This document shows, one piece after another, positions 43,878 through 52,676 of a DNA stretch of 64,000 nt. The stretch spans positions 124,001 through 188,000 of the forward strand of contig CANNFM010000012.1 in the NCBI GenBank assembly GCA_947503835.1, given 5' to 3'. The position numbers and the translations under genes were made by a program. The notes below the pieces were generated by a model, which worked only from the letters and a program-made list of their open reading frames with translations, searched no databases and had not been told where the DNA came from. The stretch is from an uncultured Aquimarina sp. GTDB lineage: Bacteria > Bacteroidota > Bacteroidia > Flavobacteriales > Flavobacteriaceae. Position 1 is the stretch's first letter; every line of letters starts with the position of its first letter.

Positions 43878-44493
43878 AAAAAACTATATACATATTCTAG
43901 GATGCATTTTTCTCTTTGTATTTTTTTCATGTAAACATAATGAAGGAGAATATCATAGCCTTACCGATAAAATTGAAGGTGAAAGCAAAAACTATCATGG
44001 TACTTCGATCTCTTCAGAACAACTTCTAGAAGGAATTGAAACCATAGAATTCAAAGAAGGAGCACATACCTTTTTAATTCCTGAAAGAAAAGGTCAGATA
44101 AAATCATATGCCTGTACCGAATGTCATACAAAACCATTGCAAGAATTAAAAAGTAATGATACTATCAAAAAAGCACATTGGGATATAAAGCTGGCACATG
44201 CCGATTTAAATACTATGAACTGTATAACCTGTCATAATGGTAACGATATGGATAATTTAAAAAGTTTAACAGGCAGCACCATTGATTTTAATAGAAGTTA
44301 CCAATTATGTAGCCAATGTCATAGCAAACAGTTTGAGGATTGGAAAGGAGGAGCACATGGTAAAAAAGTAGCAGGTTGGGCCCCACCAAGAGCCTCGATG
44401 ACCTGTGTAAACTGCCATAATCCACATAAACCCGGTTTTGAAACCAGATGGCCAGCGAGATTTAATACCCAAAAAGCAAAAGAAAGAGAATAA
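43870..44493 (+). CDS. Tetraheme c-type cytochrome lipoprotein
   Basis: The lipoprotein signal ends at FFSC. Four CxxCH motifs (CTECH, CITCH, CSQCH, CVNCH) are spread over residues 75-185. It is not a NapC/NrfH homologue by eye: there is no long membrane helix beyond the signal. The likely role is electron transfer between the downstream Fe-S/NrfD quinol module and NapB. It overlaps the previous gene by 8 bp. Confidence 0.8.
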   Translation: MNRKNYIHILGCIFLFVFFSCKHNEGEYHSLTDKIEGESKNYHGTSISSEQLLEGIETIEFKEGAHTFLIPERKGQIKSYACTECHTKPLQELKSNDTIKKAHWDIKLAHADLNTMNCITCHNGNDMDNLKSLTGSTIDFNRSYQLCSQCHSKQFEDWKGGAHGKKVAGWAPPRASMTCVNCHNPHKPGFETRWPARFNTQKAKERE

Positions 44494-44534
44494 TCCAGTA
44501 TCACTTTACGGTGATTATAATAAAAATTTATGTT

Positions 44535-45728
44535 ATGAGTGGGATTGGAAAATATTTTAAGCTAAATCTAAATAGTACTACTAAGCAGGCTAAAGGAAAT
44601 TCCTGTGGTTGTGGTAGTACCTCTGGTGGATGTGGTTCTCAGGTAAACGAGCCAGCTCCTGTAAAAACATCTTGCGGCTGCGGGAGTACTTCAGGGAGTT
44701 GTGGTTCTCATACTGAATCTGAGATTAGTGATCAAGAATTTTTTGAAGCAGCAGTTGATGCTGCTATTGGTGATGAACGAAAAAAAGACGGTTTTGACCA
44801 GGTGTTTGAGGTAAAAATGGATCGTCGTACAGCTTTCAGGAAGTTAACCGCTAGCCTTATGATCGGAGCCGGAGCAGTAAGCACATCTTGTAGTGTCACT
44901 ACGGGAGAAGATACCAAAGAAAAAGCACAAATAGATTGGGAGGAGCAGTTTAAAGGCAACTATAAATTGATGACTGATGAGGAGCGTAATGCCACTGTAG
45001 AACGACTGGTTCGTTCATACCAATTACGAAAAAAGAAAGACATTAAGATGTCTTCTAAAGATGCTGTAAAAGATGTATTGTTTGGATATGCATTTAACAT
45101 CTCTAAGTGTCAAGGATATATGGATTGTGTAAGCGCTTGTGTCGAAGAGAATAATCAAGATCGAAATTCTCAAATGGAATACATCCGTATTCATGAAATG
45201 AAGGATGGAAAAGGTTTTAAGTTTGATGACGCCGATGATAACTATTACCACGAAGTCCCTGCTGAAGGTCATTTTTATATGGGAACGCAGTGTTTTCATT
45301 GTGATAATCCTCCTTGTGTAGATGTATGCCCCGTACAAGCTACCTGGAGAGAAGATGACGGATTAGTAGTCATCGATTACGACTGGTGTGTAGGCTGTAG
45401 ATACTGTATGGCGGCTTGCCCATATGATGGAAGACGGTTTAACTGGAGTACCCCAGAGGTTCCAGAAGAAGAAGTGAATAAAGATCAACACTATTTAGGG
45501 AATCGTATGCGCAAAAAAGGTGTGATGGAGAAATGTACCTTTTGTGTGCAACGCTCCAGAGCAGGTAAAAATCCAGCATGTGTTGAGGCATGCCCAACCG
45601 GAGCTAGGATTTTTGGAAATTTATTGGATCCTGATAGTACTATTCGATGGGTGTTAGAGAATAAAAAAGTGTTTAGACTAAAAGAAGATCTGGGTACCGA
45701 ACCAAAGTTCTGGTATTTCATGGATTAA
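44535..45728 (+). CDS. Tat-type 4Fe-4S dicluster electron-transfer protein with Cys-rich extension
   Basis: Four ferredoxin-like clusters are visible: CQGYMDCVSACVEEN, CFHCDNPPCVDVCPV, CVGCRYCMAACPY and CTFCVQRSRAGKNPACVEACP. This is the NrfC/DmsB/PsrB type. I start at ATG 44535. An unusual 94-residue N-terminus precedes the internal Tat-like motif DRRTAFRKL (97-105) and carries two copies of CGCGSTSGGCGS-type motif (Cys 24, 26, 33 and 47, 49, 56). It probably links the NrfD quinol oxidase to the cytochromes. Confidence 0.88.
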   Translation: MSGIGKYFKLNLNSTTKQAKGNSCGCGSTSGGCGSQVNEPAPVKTSCGCGSTSGSCGSHTESEISDQEFFEAAVDAAIGDERKKDGFDQVFEVKMDRRTAFRKLTASLMIGAGAVSTSCSVTTGEDTKEKAQIDWEEQFKGNYKLMTDEERNATVERLVRSYQLRKKKDIKMSSKDAVKDVLFGYAFNISKCQGYMDCVSACVEENNQDRNSQMEYIRIHEMKDGKGFKFDDADDNYYHEVPAEGHFYMGTQCFHCDNPPCVDVCPVQATWREDDGLVVIDYDWCVGCRYCMAACPYDGRRFNWSTPEVPEEEVNKDQHYLGNRMRKKGVMEKCTFCVQRSRAGKNPACVEACPTGARIFGNLLDPDSTIRWVLENKKVFRLKEDLGTEPKFWYFMD

Positions 45729-45760
45729 TCTAATTGAGCTTAAATTAAAATATTGAAAAA

Positions 45761-45901
45761 ACGTCAATTCGAGTATTTTTTAGTAATGAAATGGAGAAAA
45801 AGTGCCCGCCTGTCGGATGGGTAGGTATCGAGAATAGTTTTCGAGCAAAAATCACTATTCTCGATACAATCCTCCCACCGTCGGATCACTCGAATTGACG
45901 T
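45761..45901. repeat. Family A inverted repeat, copy 2 (best preserved)
   Basis: Perfect 14-bp terminal repeats ACGTCAATTCGAGT (45761-45774) and its complement (45888-45901) bound 141 bp, with a nested 13-bp pair TATCGAGAATAGT / ACTATTCTCGATA (45826-45838, 45854-45866). It lies between the Fe-S gene and nrfD. Confidence 0.85.
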
Positions 45902-45971
45902 GATTTTGTTAACACCCAGAAGTTAACAGAATAAGTGCAACGATGAATGATATATTTATAACGTAATCAAG

Positions 45972-47198
45972 ATGAGAAGACTTAAAGTTTTTAGAAGTTT
46001 AGTAATAGATAGTTTGGATACTATTACCCAAGGTTCAAAAAAATATCATGCATGGATGGCATTTCTAACCTTTGTGATGCTAGTTGGAATGTATTGCTAT
46101 TCTGTTCAGTTAGAATTTGGTTTGAGCGCTACAGGGATGACCGACCGTGTGAGTTGGGGATTATACATTTCTAATTTCACGTTTCTAGTAGGTGTGGCTG
46201 CTGCTGCTGTGATGTTGGTAATGCCTACCTATGTTCTAAAAGATATCGATTTTAAGCAAGCCGTACTTATTGGTGAAGGACTCGCCGTAGCTGCACTTAT
46301 TATGTGTTTAGCTTTTGTGGTTGCTGATATGGGAGGGCCATCTGTATTATGGCATATGATACCAGGAATCGGAGTATTTAATTTTCCAGCCTCTATGCTC
46401 ACCTGGGATGTGCTTGTTCTTAATGGATATTTATTTTTAAATATTTCTATCCCCTTTTACATACTATTTAGGCGTTATCAAGGTAAAGTACCTAATCCCA
46501 AAATATATGTTCCCGGAGCAATTTTATCTGTTTTCTGGGCCGTAGCTATTCACTTGGTTACAGCTTTTTTGTACCAAGGCTTACAAGCTCGTCCTTTTTG
46601 GAATAATGCACTCTTAGGACCACGTTTTTTAGCATCAGCATTTGCCGCTGGACCTGCCTTAATTATTTTGGTTTTGGCAATTATCAGAACATTTACAGAA
46701 TTTAAAATAGAAGACAAAACGATTAAAAAAATAGGGATGATCGTTACCGTAGCTGCACAGATCAACCTGATCATGTTAGTTTCTGAATTATTCAAAGAAT
46801 TTTATGCCCCTACGCATCATAGTGAAAGTGCCTATTATCTGTTTTTTGGATTACACGGTAAAACTGCATTATTACCATGGATATGGACTGCAATTCCGTT
46901 AAACGTCTTGGCAACTATCCTACTTACCTTTGGTAAATTACGTAACAACCTTAAGGTGCTTTATTTTTGTTGCTTCATCTTATTTATTGCCATTTGGATA
47001 GAAAAAGGTTTTGGGCTTATTGTACCAGGTTTTATTCCCGGACCTTATGGTAAAATTGCTGAATATACGCCTACGGGTATAGAGATTGGAGTAACATTAG
47101 GGATTTGGGCATTAGGTGCATTTGTATTTACTATACTGGCCAAAACTGCCATTAAAATTGAGACCGGAAAAATGCAATTCAAAGCAAAAGCAAAATAG
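45972..47198 (+). CDS. nrfD: NrfD/PsrC-family quinol-oxidising membrane subunit
   Basis: About nine or ten hydrophobic helices fill 408 residues, with the family's WGLYISNFTFLVGVAAAAVM early segment and DMGGPSVLWHMIPG. The protein passes quinol electrons to the 4Fe-4S partner encoded just upstream. In this locus it probably replaces NapC/NapGH as the quinol entry point for nitrate reduction. A 243-bp gap, mostly the family A repeat, separates it from the Fe-S gene. TGTTAAC-N8-GTTAACA (45907-45928) lies in that gap. Confidence 0.88.
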   Translation: MRRLKVFRSLVIDSLDTITQGSKKYHAWMAFLTFVMLVGMYCYSVQLEFGLSATGMTDRVSWGLYISNFTFLVGVAAAAVMLVMPTYVLKDIDFKQAVLIGEGLAVAALIMCLAFVVADMGGPSVLWHMIPGIGVFNFPASMLTWDVLVLNGYLFLNISIPFYILFRRYQGKVPNPKIYVPGAILSVFWAVAIHLVTAFLYQGLQARPFWNNALLGPRFLASAFAAGPALIILVLAIIRTFTEFKIEDKTIKKIGMIVTVAAQINLIMLVSELFKEFYAPTHHSESAYYLFFGLHGKTALLPWIWTAIPLNVLATILLTFGKLRNNLKVLYFCCFILFIAIWIEKGFGLIVPGFIPGPYGKIAEYTPTGIEIGVTLGIWALGAFVFTILAKTAIKIETGKMQFKAKAK

Positions 47199-47282
47199 AC
47201 AATTTTAATTATAACAAATTACAAGCTTAGGTTCAGCAAAAGCCAAAAAACACACCCATAATCCATCTTCTATATTAAAACC

Positions 47283-47325
47283 TGACAAAAGTCATTTTTT
47301 AAGAAATCGTTCACACATACTTTTG
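47283..47325 (+). promoter_or_regulatory. CRP/FNR-type box 10 and perfect -7 box, cbb3 operon
   Basis: TGACAAAAGTCA (47283-47294) is centred 29.5 bp before TACTTTTG (47318-47325), a perfect -7 box 19 bp before ccoS. Confidence 0.8.
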
Positions 47326-47344
47326 ACTCATAATCAAAGTAAGT

Positions 47345-47539
47345 ATGGGTGTTATCTATATTCTATTAACGATTAGTATTATCGTCGCAATTATCTTTTT
47401 TGTGGTATTTATCCTTTCGGTTAGAAATGGTCAATACGACGATACCTATACTCCTTCTATACGAATGCTTTTTGATGACGAACTCGTGAAAGAGCCCAAA
47501 GAAAAATCTTCAGTATCAACTAAAACTAAACAATCATAA
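47345..47539 (+). CDS. ccoS: cbb3 oxidase maturation protein CcoS
   Basis: This 64-residue single-pass membrane protein (helix 2-25) has the CcoS pattern: N-terminal helix, then a short acidic segment (YTPSIRMLFDDEL). CcoS is needed for cofactor insertion into CcoN. It is the first gene of the cbb3 operon, 2 bp before ccoNO. Confidence 0.85.
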   Translation: MGVIYILLTISIIVAIIFFVVFILSVRNGQYDDTYTPSIRMLFDDELVKEPKEKSSVSTKTKQS

Positions 47540-47541
47540 AT

Positions 47542-49734
47542 ATGGAAATGGAACAATTCTATTACGATAATAAAATCGTAAATAAATTCTTATACGCCAC
47601 TATGCTCTGGGGTATTGTCGGAATGTCGGTAGGTCTTCTACTGGCTTTTCTATTTTTGTTTCCTAATCTAACTGATGGAATTCCCTGGTTAAGTTTTGGT
47701 CGATTGCGACCTTTGCATACCAACGCCGTTATTTTTGCTTTCGTTGGTAATGCCATTTTTGCAGGAGTATATTATTCTACACAGCGACTATTAAAAACTC
47801 GTATGTTTAGTGATAAGCTTAGTAGTATTAATTTTTGGGTGTGGCAATTGATTATTGTAGGGGCAGCTATAACGCTTCCTTTAGGATATACCACTTCAAA
47901 GGAGTATGCTGAGTTAGAATGGCCATTTGATATTGCAATTGCTGTTATTTGGGTAGTTTTTGGATGGAACCTCATTGGTACGATCTTAAAACGAAGACAA
48001 CGTCATCTGTATGTAGCTATTTGGTTTTACCTGGCGACTTTTGTTACGGTTGCTGTGCTTCATATTTTTAATAGTCTAGAACTTCCCGTAAGTGCTTTAA
48101 AAAGCTATTCTGTATATGCTGGTGTTCAGGATGCCTTGGTTCAATGGTGGTATGGTCATAATGCAGTAGCATTCTTTCTTACTACTCCATTCTTAGGGTT
48201 GATGTATTATTTTATTCCTAAGGCAGCAAATAGACCTGTTTATTCATATAGACTATCTATCGTTCACTTCTGGTCTTTAATATTTATATACATCTGGGCA
48301 GGGCCTCACCATTTATTATATTCTTCTTTACCAGATTGGGCACAGAATCTTGGTGTAGCATTCTCTGTAATGCTTATTGCACCATCCTGGGGAGGTATGA
48401 TCAATGGATTACTAACGCTAAGAGGAGCTTGGGATAAGGTTCGTACTGATCCTGTATTAAAATTCATGGTTGTCGCTATCACCGGATATGGTATGGCAAC
48501 TTTTGAAGGACCTATGCTATCCTTAAAAAATGTAAATGCTATTGCACATTTTAGTGATTGGATCATCGCTCATGTTCATGTAGGTGCTTTGGCCTGGAAT
48601 GGGTTTCTAACCTTCGGGATGGTCTATTGGCTAGTGCCTAGGCTTACAAAAACAAAATTATGGTCAACAGGACTTGCAAATGTGCATTTCTGGATCGGTA
48701 CTCTGGGTATTATTATGTATGCACTACCCATGTATGTCGCTGGTTTTGTACAAGCATCAATGTGGAAACAATTTAATCCCGATGGTAGTTTAGTATACGG
48801 TAACTTCCTAGAAACTGTAAATGAAATCATCCCAATGTATTGGATGCGTGCTATAGGGGGAAGCATGTATATTCTGGGAGCCTTTGTAATGTTGTATAAT
48901 ATTATTAGAACTATACGCAGTGGTAGTACCGTTAAAGATGAATTAGCTGAAGCTGCTCCTCTTCAAAAAGTGACAAAATTACGAACTGCAAAAGAAGGAT
49001 ACCATACCTGGTTAGAAAGAAGACCTGTAAAGCTTACCATCTTTGCTACCATTGCAATTCTAATTGGAGGTATCGTTCAAATTGTGCCCACATTAATGGT
49101 AGAATCTAATATCCCAACTATAACTAGTGTAAAACCATACACCCCTCTTGAGTTAGAAGGAAGAGATATCTATATACGAGAAAGTTGTGTGTCCTGTCAT
49201 TCTCAAATGATACGACCTTTCCGAAGTGAGGTAGAACGTTATGGAGAGTACTCCAAAGCAGGTGAATATGTGTATGATCATCCTTTTCTTTGGGGAAGTA
49301 AACGTACAGGACCAGATCTAATGCGAATAGGTGGTAAATACTCAGACAACTGGCACCTCAATCACTTTTATGATCCACAAAGCACCTCATCAGGATCCAT
49401 AATGCCAAGTTATAAATGGTTGATCAAAAATGAGTTGGATCGATCACTAACCGAAACCAAAATGGAGGCTATGGTGACTCTTGGAGTGCCATACACTCCC
49501 GAAGAAATCACCAAAGCACAACAATGGATGGATGAACAATCCACTAAAATTGAGAAGAATCTATATAGTGATCCTGATTTTGCAAAAACCTACGAAGCCG
49601 ATAAAAAGTATGCAAAAGAAAATGGATTGGACTTTGTTGAAATGCGAAACAGAGAGGTCGTAGCCTTGATCGCTTATATACAAAGATTAGGAACTGATAT
49701 AAAAGTGAAAGATGAAACCGTAAGTTCAGAATAA
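47542..49734 (+). CDS. ccoNO: cbb3-type cytochrome c oxidase subunit I/II fusion (CcoN-CcoO)
   Basis: Residues 1-480 are CcoN, about 12 helices. Heme and copper ligands are visible in RPLHTNAVIFAFVG, WWYGHNAVAFFL, AGPHHLLYSSLPDW and IAHVHVGALAW. Residues 530-730 are CcoO, anchored by one helix and holding heme c at CVSCH near residue 549 with PSYKWL as the Met-less distal region (the Met is in SIMPSY). The two subunits are separate in Proteobacteria; the fusion is common in Bacteroidetes. The product is a high-affinity terminal oxidase. Confidence 0.95.
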   Translation: MEMEQFYYDNKIVNKFLYATMLWGIVGMSVGLLLAFLFLFPNLTDGIPWLSFGRLRPLHTNAVIFAFVGNAIFAGVYYSTQRLLKTRMFSDKLSSINFWVWQLIIVGAAITLPLGYTTSKEYAELEWPFDIAIAVIWVVFGWNLIGTILKRRQRHLYVAIWFYLATFVTVAVLHIFNSLELPVSALKSYSVYAGVQDALVQWWYGHNAVAFFLTTPFLGLMYYFIPKAANRPVYSYRLSIVHFWSLIFIYIWAGPHHLLYSSLPDWAQNLGVAFSVMLIAPSWGGMINGLLTLRGAWDKVRTDPVLKFMVVAITGYGMATFEGPMLSLKNVNAIAHFSDWIIAHVHVGALAWNGFLTFGMVYWLVPRLTKTKLWSTGLANVHFWIGTLGIIMYALPMYVAGFVQASMWKQFNPDGSLVYGNFLETVNEIIPMYWMRAIGGSMYILGAFVMLYNIIRTIRSGSTVKDELAEAAPLQKVTKLRTAKEGYHTWLERRPVKLTIFATIAILIGGIVQIVPTLMVESNIPTITSVKPYTPLELEGRDIYIRESCVSCHSQMIRPFRSEVERYGEYSKAGEYVYDHPFLWGSKRTGPDLMRIGGKYSDNWHLNHFYDPQSTSSGSIMPSYKWLIKNELDRSLTETKMEAMVTLGVPYTPEEITKAQQWMDEQSTKIEKNLYSDPDFAKTYEADKKYAKENGLDFVEMRNREVVALIAYIQRLGTDIKVKDETVSSE

Positions 49735-49750
49735 GAATGAGTAATGAATG

Positions 49751-49836
49751 TTTCCTCTCCCTTGAGGGAGAGGATTAAGGTGAGGGTGTCATCAGAGTGT
49801 TCCCCTCATCCTAACCTTCTCCCCAAGGAGAAGGAA
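49751..49836. repeat. CTCTCCC-type double hairpin repeat between ccoNO and ccoQ
   Basis: Two stems occur: CCTCTCCC-TTGA-GGGAGAGG (49754-49773) and CCTTCTCC-CCAA-GGAGAAGG (49815-49834). The stretch GAGAGGATTAAGGTGAGGG is shared, reversed, with the element at 30172-30374. Confidence 0.75.
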
Positions 49837-49888
49837 CTACTTATAATTGTTCTTCAAAAAGAAGTTTAAAAACTAAAAAATAAACGCC

Positions 49889-50074
49889 ATGCTAAAATTT
49901 GTAAAAGGCCATATGGAAAGTATAGAAGGAATAGAGATCTATCCAATGATCTCTCTGCTTATCTTTTTCATCTTTTTTGCCGCCCTATTCTGGTGGGTAT
50001 TTACTGCCAAAAAAGAGCATATAAAAGAAGTAAGCCAAATCCCATTAGAGAACGAAAACGAAACTGACTTATGA
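49889..50074 (+). CDS. ccoQ: cbb3 oxidase subunit CcoQ
   Basis: The small protein (61 aa) has one hydrophobic helix (ISLLIFFIFFAALFWWVF) and a charged tail, typical of CcoQ, which stabilises the cbb3 complex. It lies between ccoNO and ccoP and overlaps ccoP by 4 bp. Confidence 0.82.
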   Translation: MLKFVKGHMESIEGIEIYPMISLLIFFIFFAALFWWVFTAKKEHIKEVSQIPLENENETDL

Positions 50075-51027
50075 GAAGTACCGCATCATACTTAAGAGTG
50101 CTTGCCTTTTTAGGTATTGCCTATATTTTATTAGAAGTAACTGTAGAATCAGGAGAACAATCTGCATTTATAACTCAACCTCTTACTTGGCTGGTTTTGG
50201 GTATGTTTTTACTTTTTGTAATAGCGCTAGAAATTAGTATCGAAGCCTTACGCAGTGTACTATTTCGCTCACTAAAATCTGATGCCCAGGAACGGTATCT
50301 TCTGGCAAAAAAAGCAAGAAAAGAGAATCAATTCAAATGGTTTTGGGATATCTATCTAAAACTATTAGACAGCAAACCTGTTGAAGAAGAAGAAGAGATC
50401 ATTCTTGATCACAATTATGATGGTATCAAAGAGTTAGACAATAACCTCCCGCCTTGGTGGGTATATGGTTTTTATGCTACCATACTATTTGGAGTAGTAT
50501 ATTTAGCCCGTTTTCATGTGTTTAACGATTACACACAAGCTGAAGAATACGAAACCGAAGTAGCTGAAGCCAAAATTGCTATCGAAGAATACAAAAGGAC
50601 CGCAAAAGACCTGGTGGATATAAACACAGTAACTTTACTTACTGAGGCTTCAGATATTAGTGCCGGAAAAGCAGTCTTCACTACCAATTGTGTCGCTTGT
50701 CATAAAGCAGATGGCGGCGGTGGTATTGGACCCAATCTAACAGATGAGTATTGGATATTAGGAGGTGGAATCAAAAATATCTTTCGTACCATATCTGAAG
50801 GAGGACGAGACGGAAAAGGAATGGTGGCTTGGAAGCAAACCTTGAAGCCAGCCGAAATGGCACAAGTAGCGAGCTATGTGATTACACTTGGCGGTACAAC
50901 TCCTTTAGAACCTAAAGAAGCCCAAGGTGAGATTTGGGTAGATCCAGATGCTTCAAAAGAAGAAGCTCCAAAAGAAGAAATTCCTGAAACAGTTTCTGAT
51001 TCGACGGCTGTAGTTGTGAATGAATAA
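50071..51027 (+). CDS. ccoP: cbb3 oxidase subunit CcoP, single-heme form
   Basis: Three hydrophobic helices lie at about residues 9-22, 35-55 and 132-148, before the FixP-type linker (NNLPPWWVYGFYATILFGVV). One heme c site is present (CVACHKADGGGGIGPNL near 210), with the axial Met in DGKGMVAWK. Proteobacterial CcoP has two CxxCH motifs, so this one carries one heme fewer. An acidic 30-residue tail ends the protein. Confidence 0.9.
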   Translation: MRSTASYLRVLAFLGIAYILLEVTVESGEQSAFITQPLTWLVLGMFLLFVIALEISIEALRSVLFRSLKSDAQERYLLAKKARKENQFKWFWDIYLKLLDSKPVEEEEEIILDHNYDGIKELDNNLPPWWVYGFYATILFGVVYLARFHVFNDYTQAEEYETEVAEAKIAIEEYKRTAKDLVDINTVTLLTEASDISAGKAVFTTNCVACHKADGGGGIGPNLTDEYWILGGGIKNIFRTISEGGRDGKGMVAWKQTLKPAEMAQVASYVITLGGTTPLEPKEAQGEIWVDPDASKEEAPKEEIPETVSDSTAVVVNE

Positions 51028-51038
51028 TGACACAAATT

Positions 51039-51075
51039 GTTTCCTCTGCCTTAAGGGAGAGGATTAAGGAGAAGG
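51039..51075. repeat. CTCTCCC-type repeat fragment
   Basis: GTTTCCTCTGCCTTAAGGG continues into GAGAGGATTAAGGAGAAGG; it is a shortened, mutated copy of the 49751 element, lying just upstream of ccoG. Confidence 0.65.
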
Positions 51076-51106
51076 ATTTCAAAATTTTTATAAAAGCAAA
51101 ACCCAA

Positions 51107-52528
51107 TTGGAAACACCCACAAACGAAAAATTCAGAGATTCTATCGGTACTATAAACGAAGAAGGAAAGCGTGCCTGGGTGTATCCTAAAAAACCAAACG
51201 GGAAATATTATGAGTACCGTAAATGGGTGAGTTATGGATTATTAATATTTCTATTTTCTGCACCTTTTATCAAAATCAACGGAAATCAGTTCTTACTTTT
51301 TAATGTTCTAGAAAGACGTTTCAATATTTTTGGTGCTCCATTTTGGCCACAGGATTTTCATTTATTTGTTATCTCAATGATTATCGGTGTAGTATTTGTG
51401 ATTTTATTTACGGTTGCATTTGGAAGAATCTTTTGTGGTTGGATATGCCCGCAAACCATCTTTATGGAAATGGTTTTCCGAAGAATAGAATATTGGATTG
51501 AAGGTGATCGTGGAAAACAAATACGCCTTGACAAACAGTCATGGAATAGCGAAAAGATAAGAAAACGAGTGACTAAATGGATTATATTCTTCATCATATC
51601 TTTCCTTATCGCCAACGTATTTCTTGCATACCTAATTGGCAGTGATCAACTGATTAGATATATAACCGACGGACCATTTAAGCATGTGAGTACATTAATC
51701 TCACTCTTCATATTTACTGCTGTTTTTTATTTTGTCTTTGCCTGGTTCAGAGAGCAAGTATGTATTATTGCTTGTCCCTATGGGCGTTTACAAGGAGTAC
51801 TTCTAGATTCAAAATCAATCGTGGTTGCATATGATTATAAACGAGGAGAAAAAGAAGCTGGTCGAGCTAAATTCAGGAAAAATGAAGACCGCCCATCTAC
51901 CGGAAAAGGAGATTGTATTGATTGTTTTCAGTGTGTGCATGTTTGCCCTACAGGAATCGACATTCGCAATGGTACACAGTTAGAGTGTGTAAATTGTACC
52001 GCGTGTATCGATGCATGCGATCATATGATGGAAAGTGTACATCTTCCCAAGGGATTAATACGATATGCAAGTGAAGAGAATATTGCCAAAAAAGCAAAAT
52101 TTAAATTCACCCCAAGATTAAAAGGATATAGTGCTGTGTTACTAATTCTAATAGGTATTTTCCTCGGAATGTCATTTTTAAGAAATGATGTCGAAGCTAA
52201 TATCTTAAGGTTACCTGGTCAATTGTATGAACGAAAAGATAATAACATCATTAGTAATGTATACACTTATAAGTTAGTGAATAAAACTACCTATGCAATT
52301 GAAGATGTTCATTTTGAATTATTATCTCACAAAGGAACTATTGAATTAGTAACGCATAAAAATTTCACTGTCCCAAAACAAGGGCTGGCCGAGGGAACAT
52401 TATTTATCGAAGTAAACGCCTCGGCACTAAGTGGGGATAAAGACAAGGTAAAAATTGGAGTGTACAGTAAGGATAAATTGATTGAAACGACCATTACGGC
52501 CTTTTTGGGTCCGAGAAGCTATAGATAA
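51107..52528 (+). CDS. ccoG: CcoG/FixG cbb3 oxidase accessory protein
   Basis: This polyferredoxin membrane protein acts in cbb3 assembly (copper handling). Several membrane segments surround the Cys motifs CGWICPQT, CIIACPYGRLQG and the pair CIDCFQCVHVCPTG and CVNCTACIDACDHM; a C-terminal Ig-like domain follows. I use a TTG start at 51107 because the next residues (ETPTNEKFRDSIGTI) match other CcoG N-termini, and no ATG fits nearby. Confidence 0.92.
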   Translation: METPTNEKFRDSIGTINEEGKRAWVYPKKPNGKYYEYRKWVSYGLLIFLFSAPFIKINGNQFLLFNVLERRFNIFGAPFWPQDFHLFVISMIIGVVFVILFTVAFGRIFCGWICPQTIFMEMVFRRIEYWIEGDRGKQIRLDKQSWNSEKIRKRVTKWIIFFIISFLIANVFLAYLIGSDQLIRYITDGPFKHVSTLISLFIFTAVFYFVFAWFREQVCIIACPYGRLQGVLLDSKSIVVAYDYKRGEKEAGRAKFRKNEDRPSTGKGDCIDCFQCVHVCPTGIDIRNGTQLECVNCTACIDACDHMMESVHLPKGLIRYASEENIAKKAKFKFTPRLKGYSAVLLILIGIFLGMSFLRNDVEANILRLPGQLYERKDNNIISNVYTYKLVNKTTYAIEDVHFELLSHKGTIELVTHKNFTVPKQGLAEGTLFIEVNASALSGDKDKVKIGVYSKDKLIETTITAFLGPRSYR

Positions 52529-52532
52529 AATT

Positions 52533-52580
52533 ACGTCAGTTCGAGTGATCTGACGTTAGGAAGATTATAACGAGAACAGT
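52533..52580. repeat. Family A repeat, truncated copy
   Basis: ACGTCAGTTCGAGTGATCTG matches the 5' end of the family, but only about 48 bp and no clear 3' arm remain, directly after ccoG. Confidence 0.55.
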
Positions 52581-52607
52581 AATTTTTCAAGTACTATATT
52601 AAAATAG

Positions 52608-52656
52608 ATGTCATTCCAGCGTTTCACATTGAACGTGTCGAAATGTAGGCTGGAAT
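52608..52656. repeat. CATTCCAGC/GCTGGAAT imperfect inverted repeat
   Basis: The arms GTCATTCCAGC and GGCTGGAATCC enclose about 27 bp and lie between ccoG and ccoH. A related, shorter hairpin sits at 53855-53880. The apparent N-terminal extension of ccoH is this repeat. Confidence 0.6.
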
Positions 52657-52676
52657 CCATAACAAAAACAAAAATC

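Noticed and set aside
52608..52676. N-terminal extension of ccoH
   Set aside because: It is encoded by an inverted repeat; the FixH-like protein begins at 52677.
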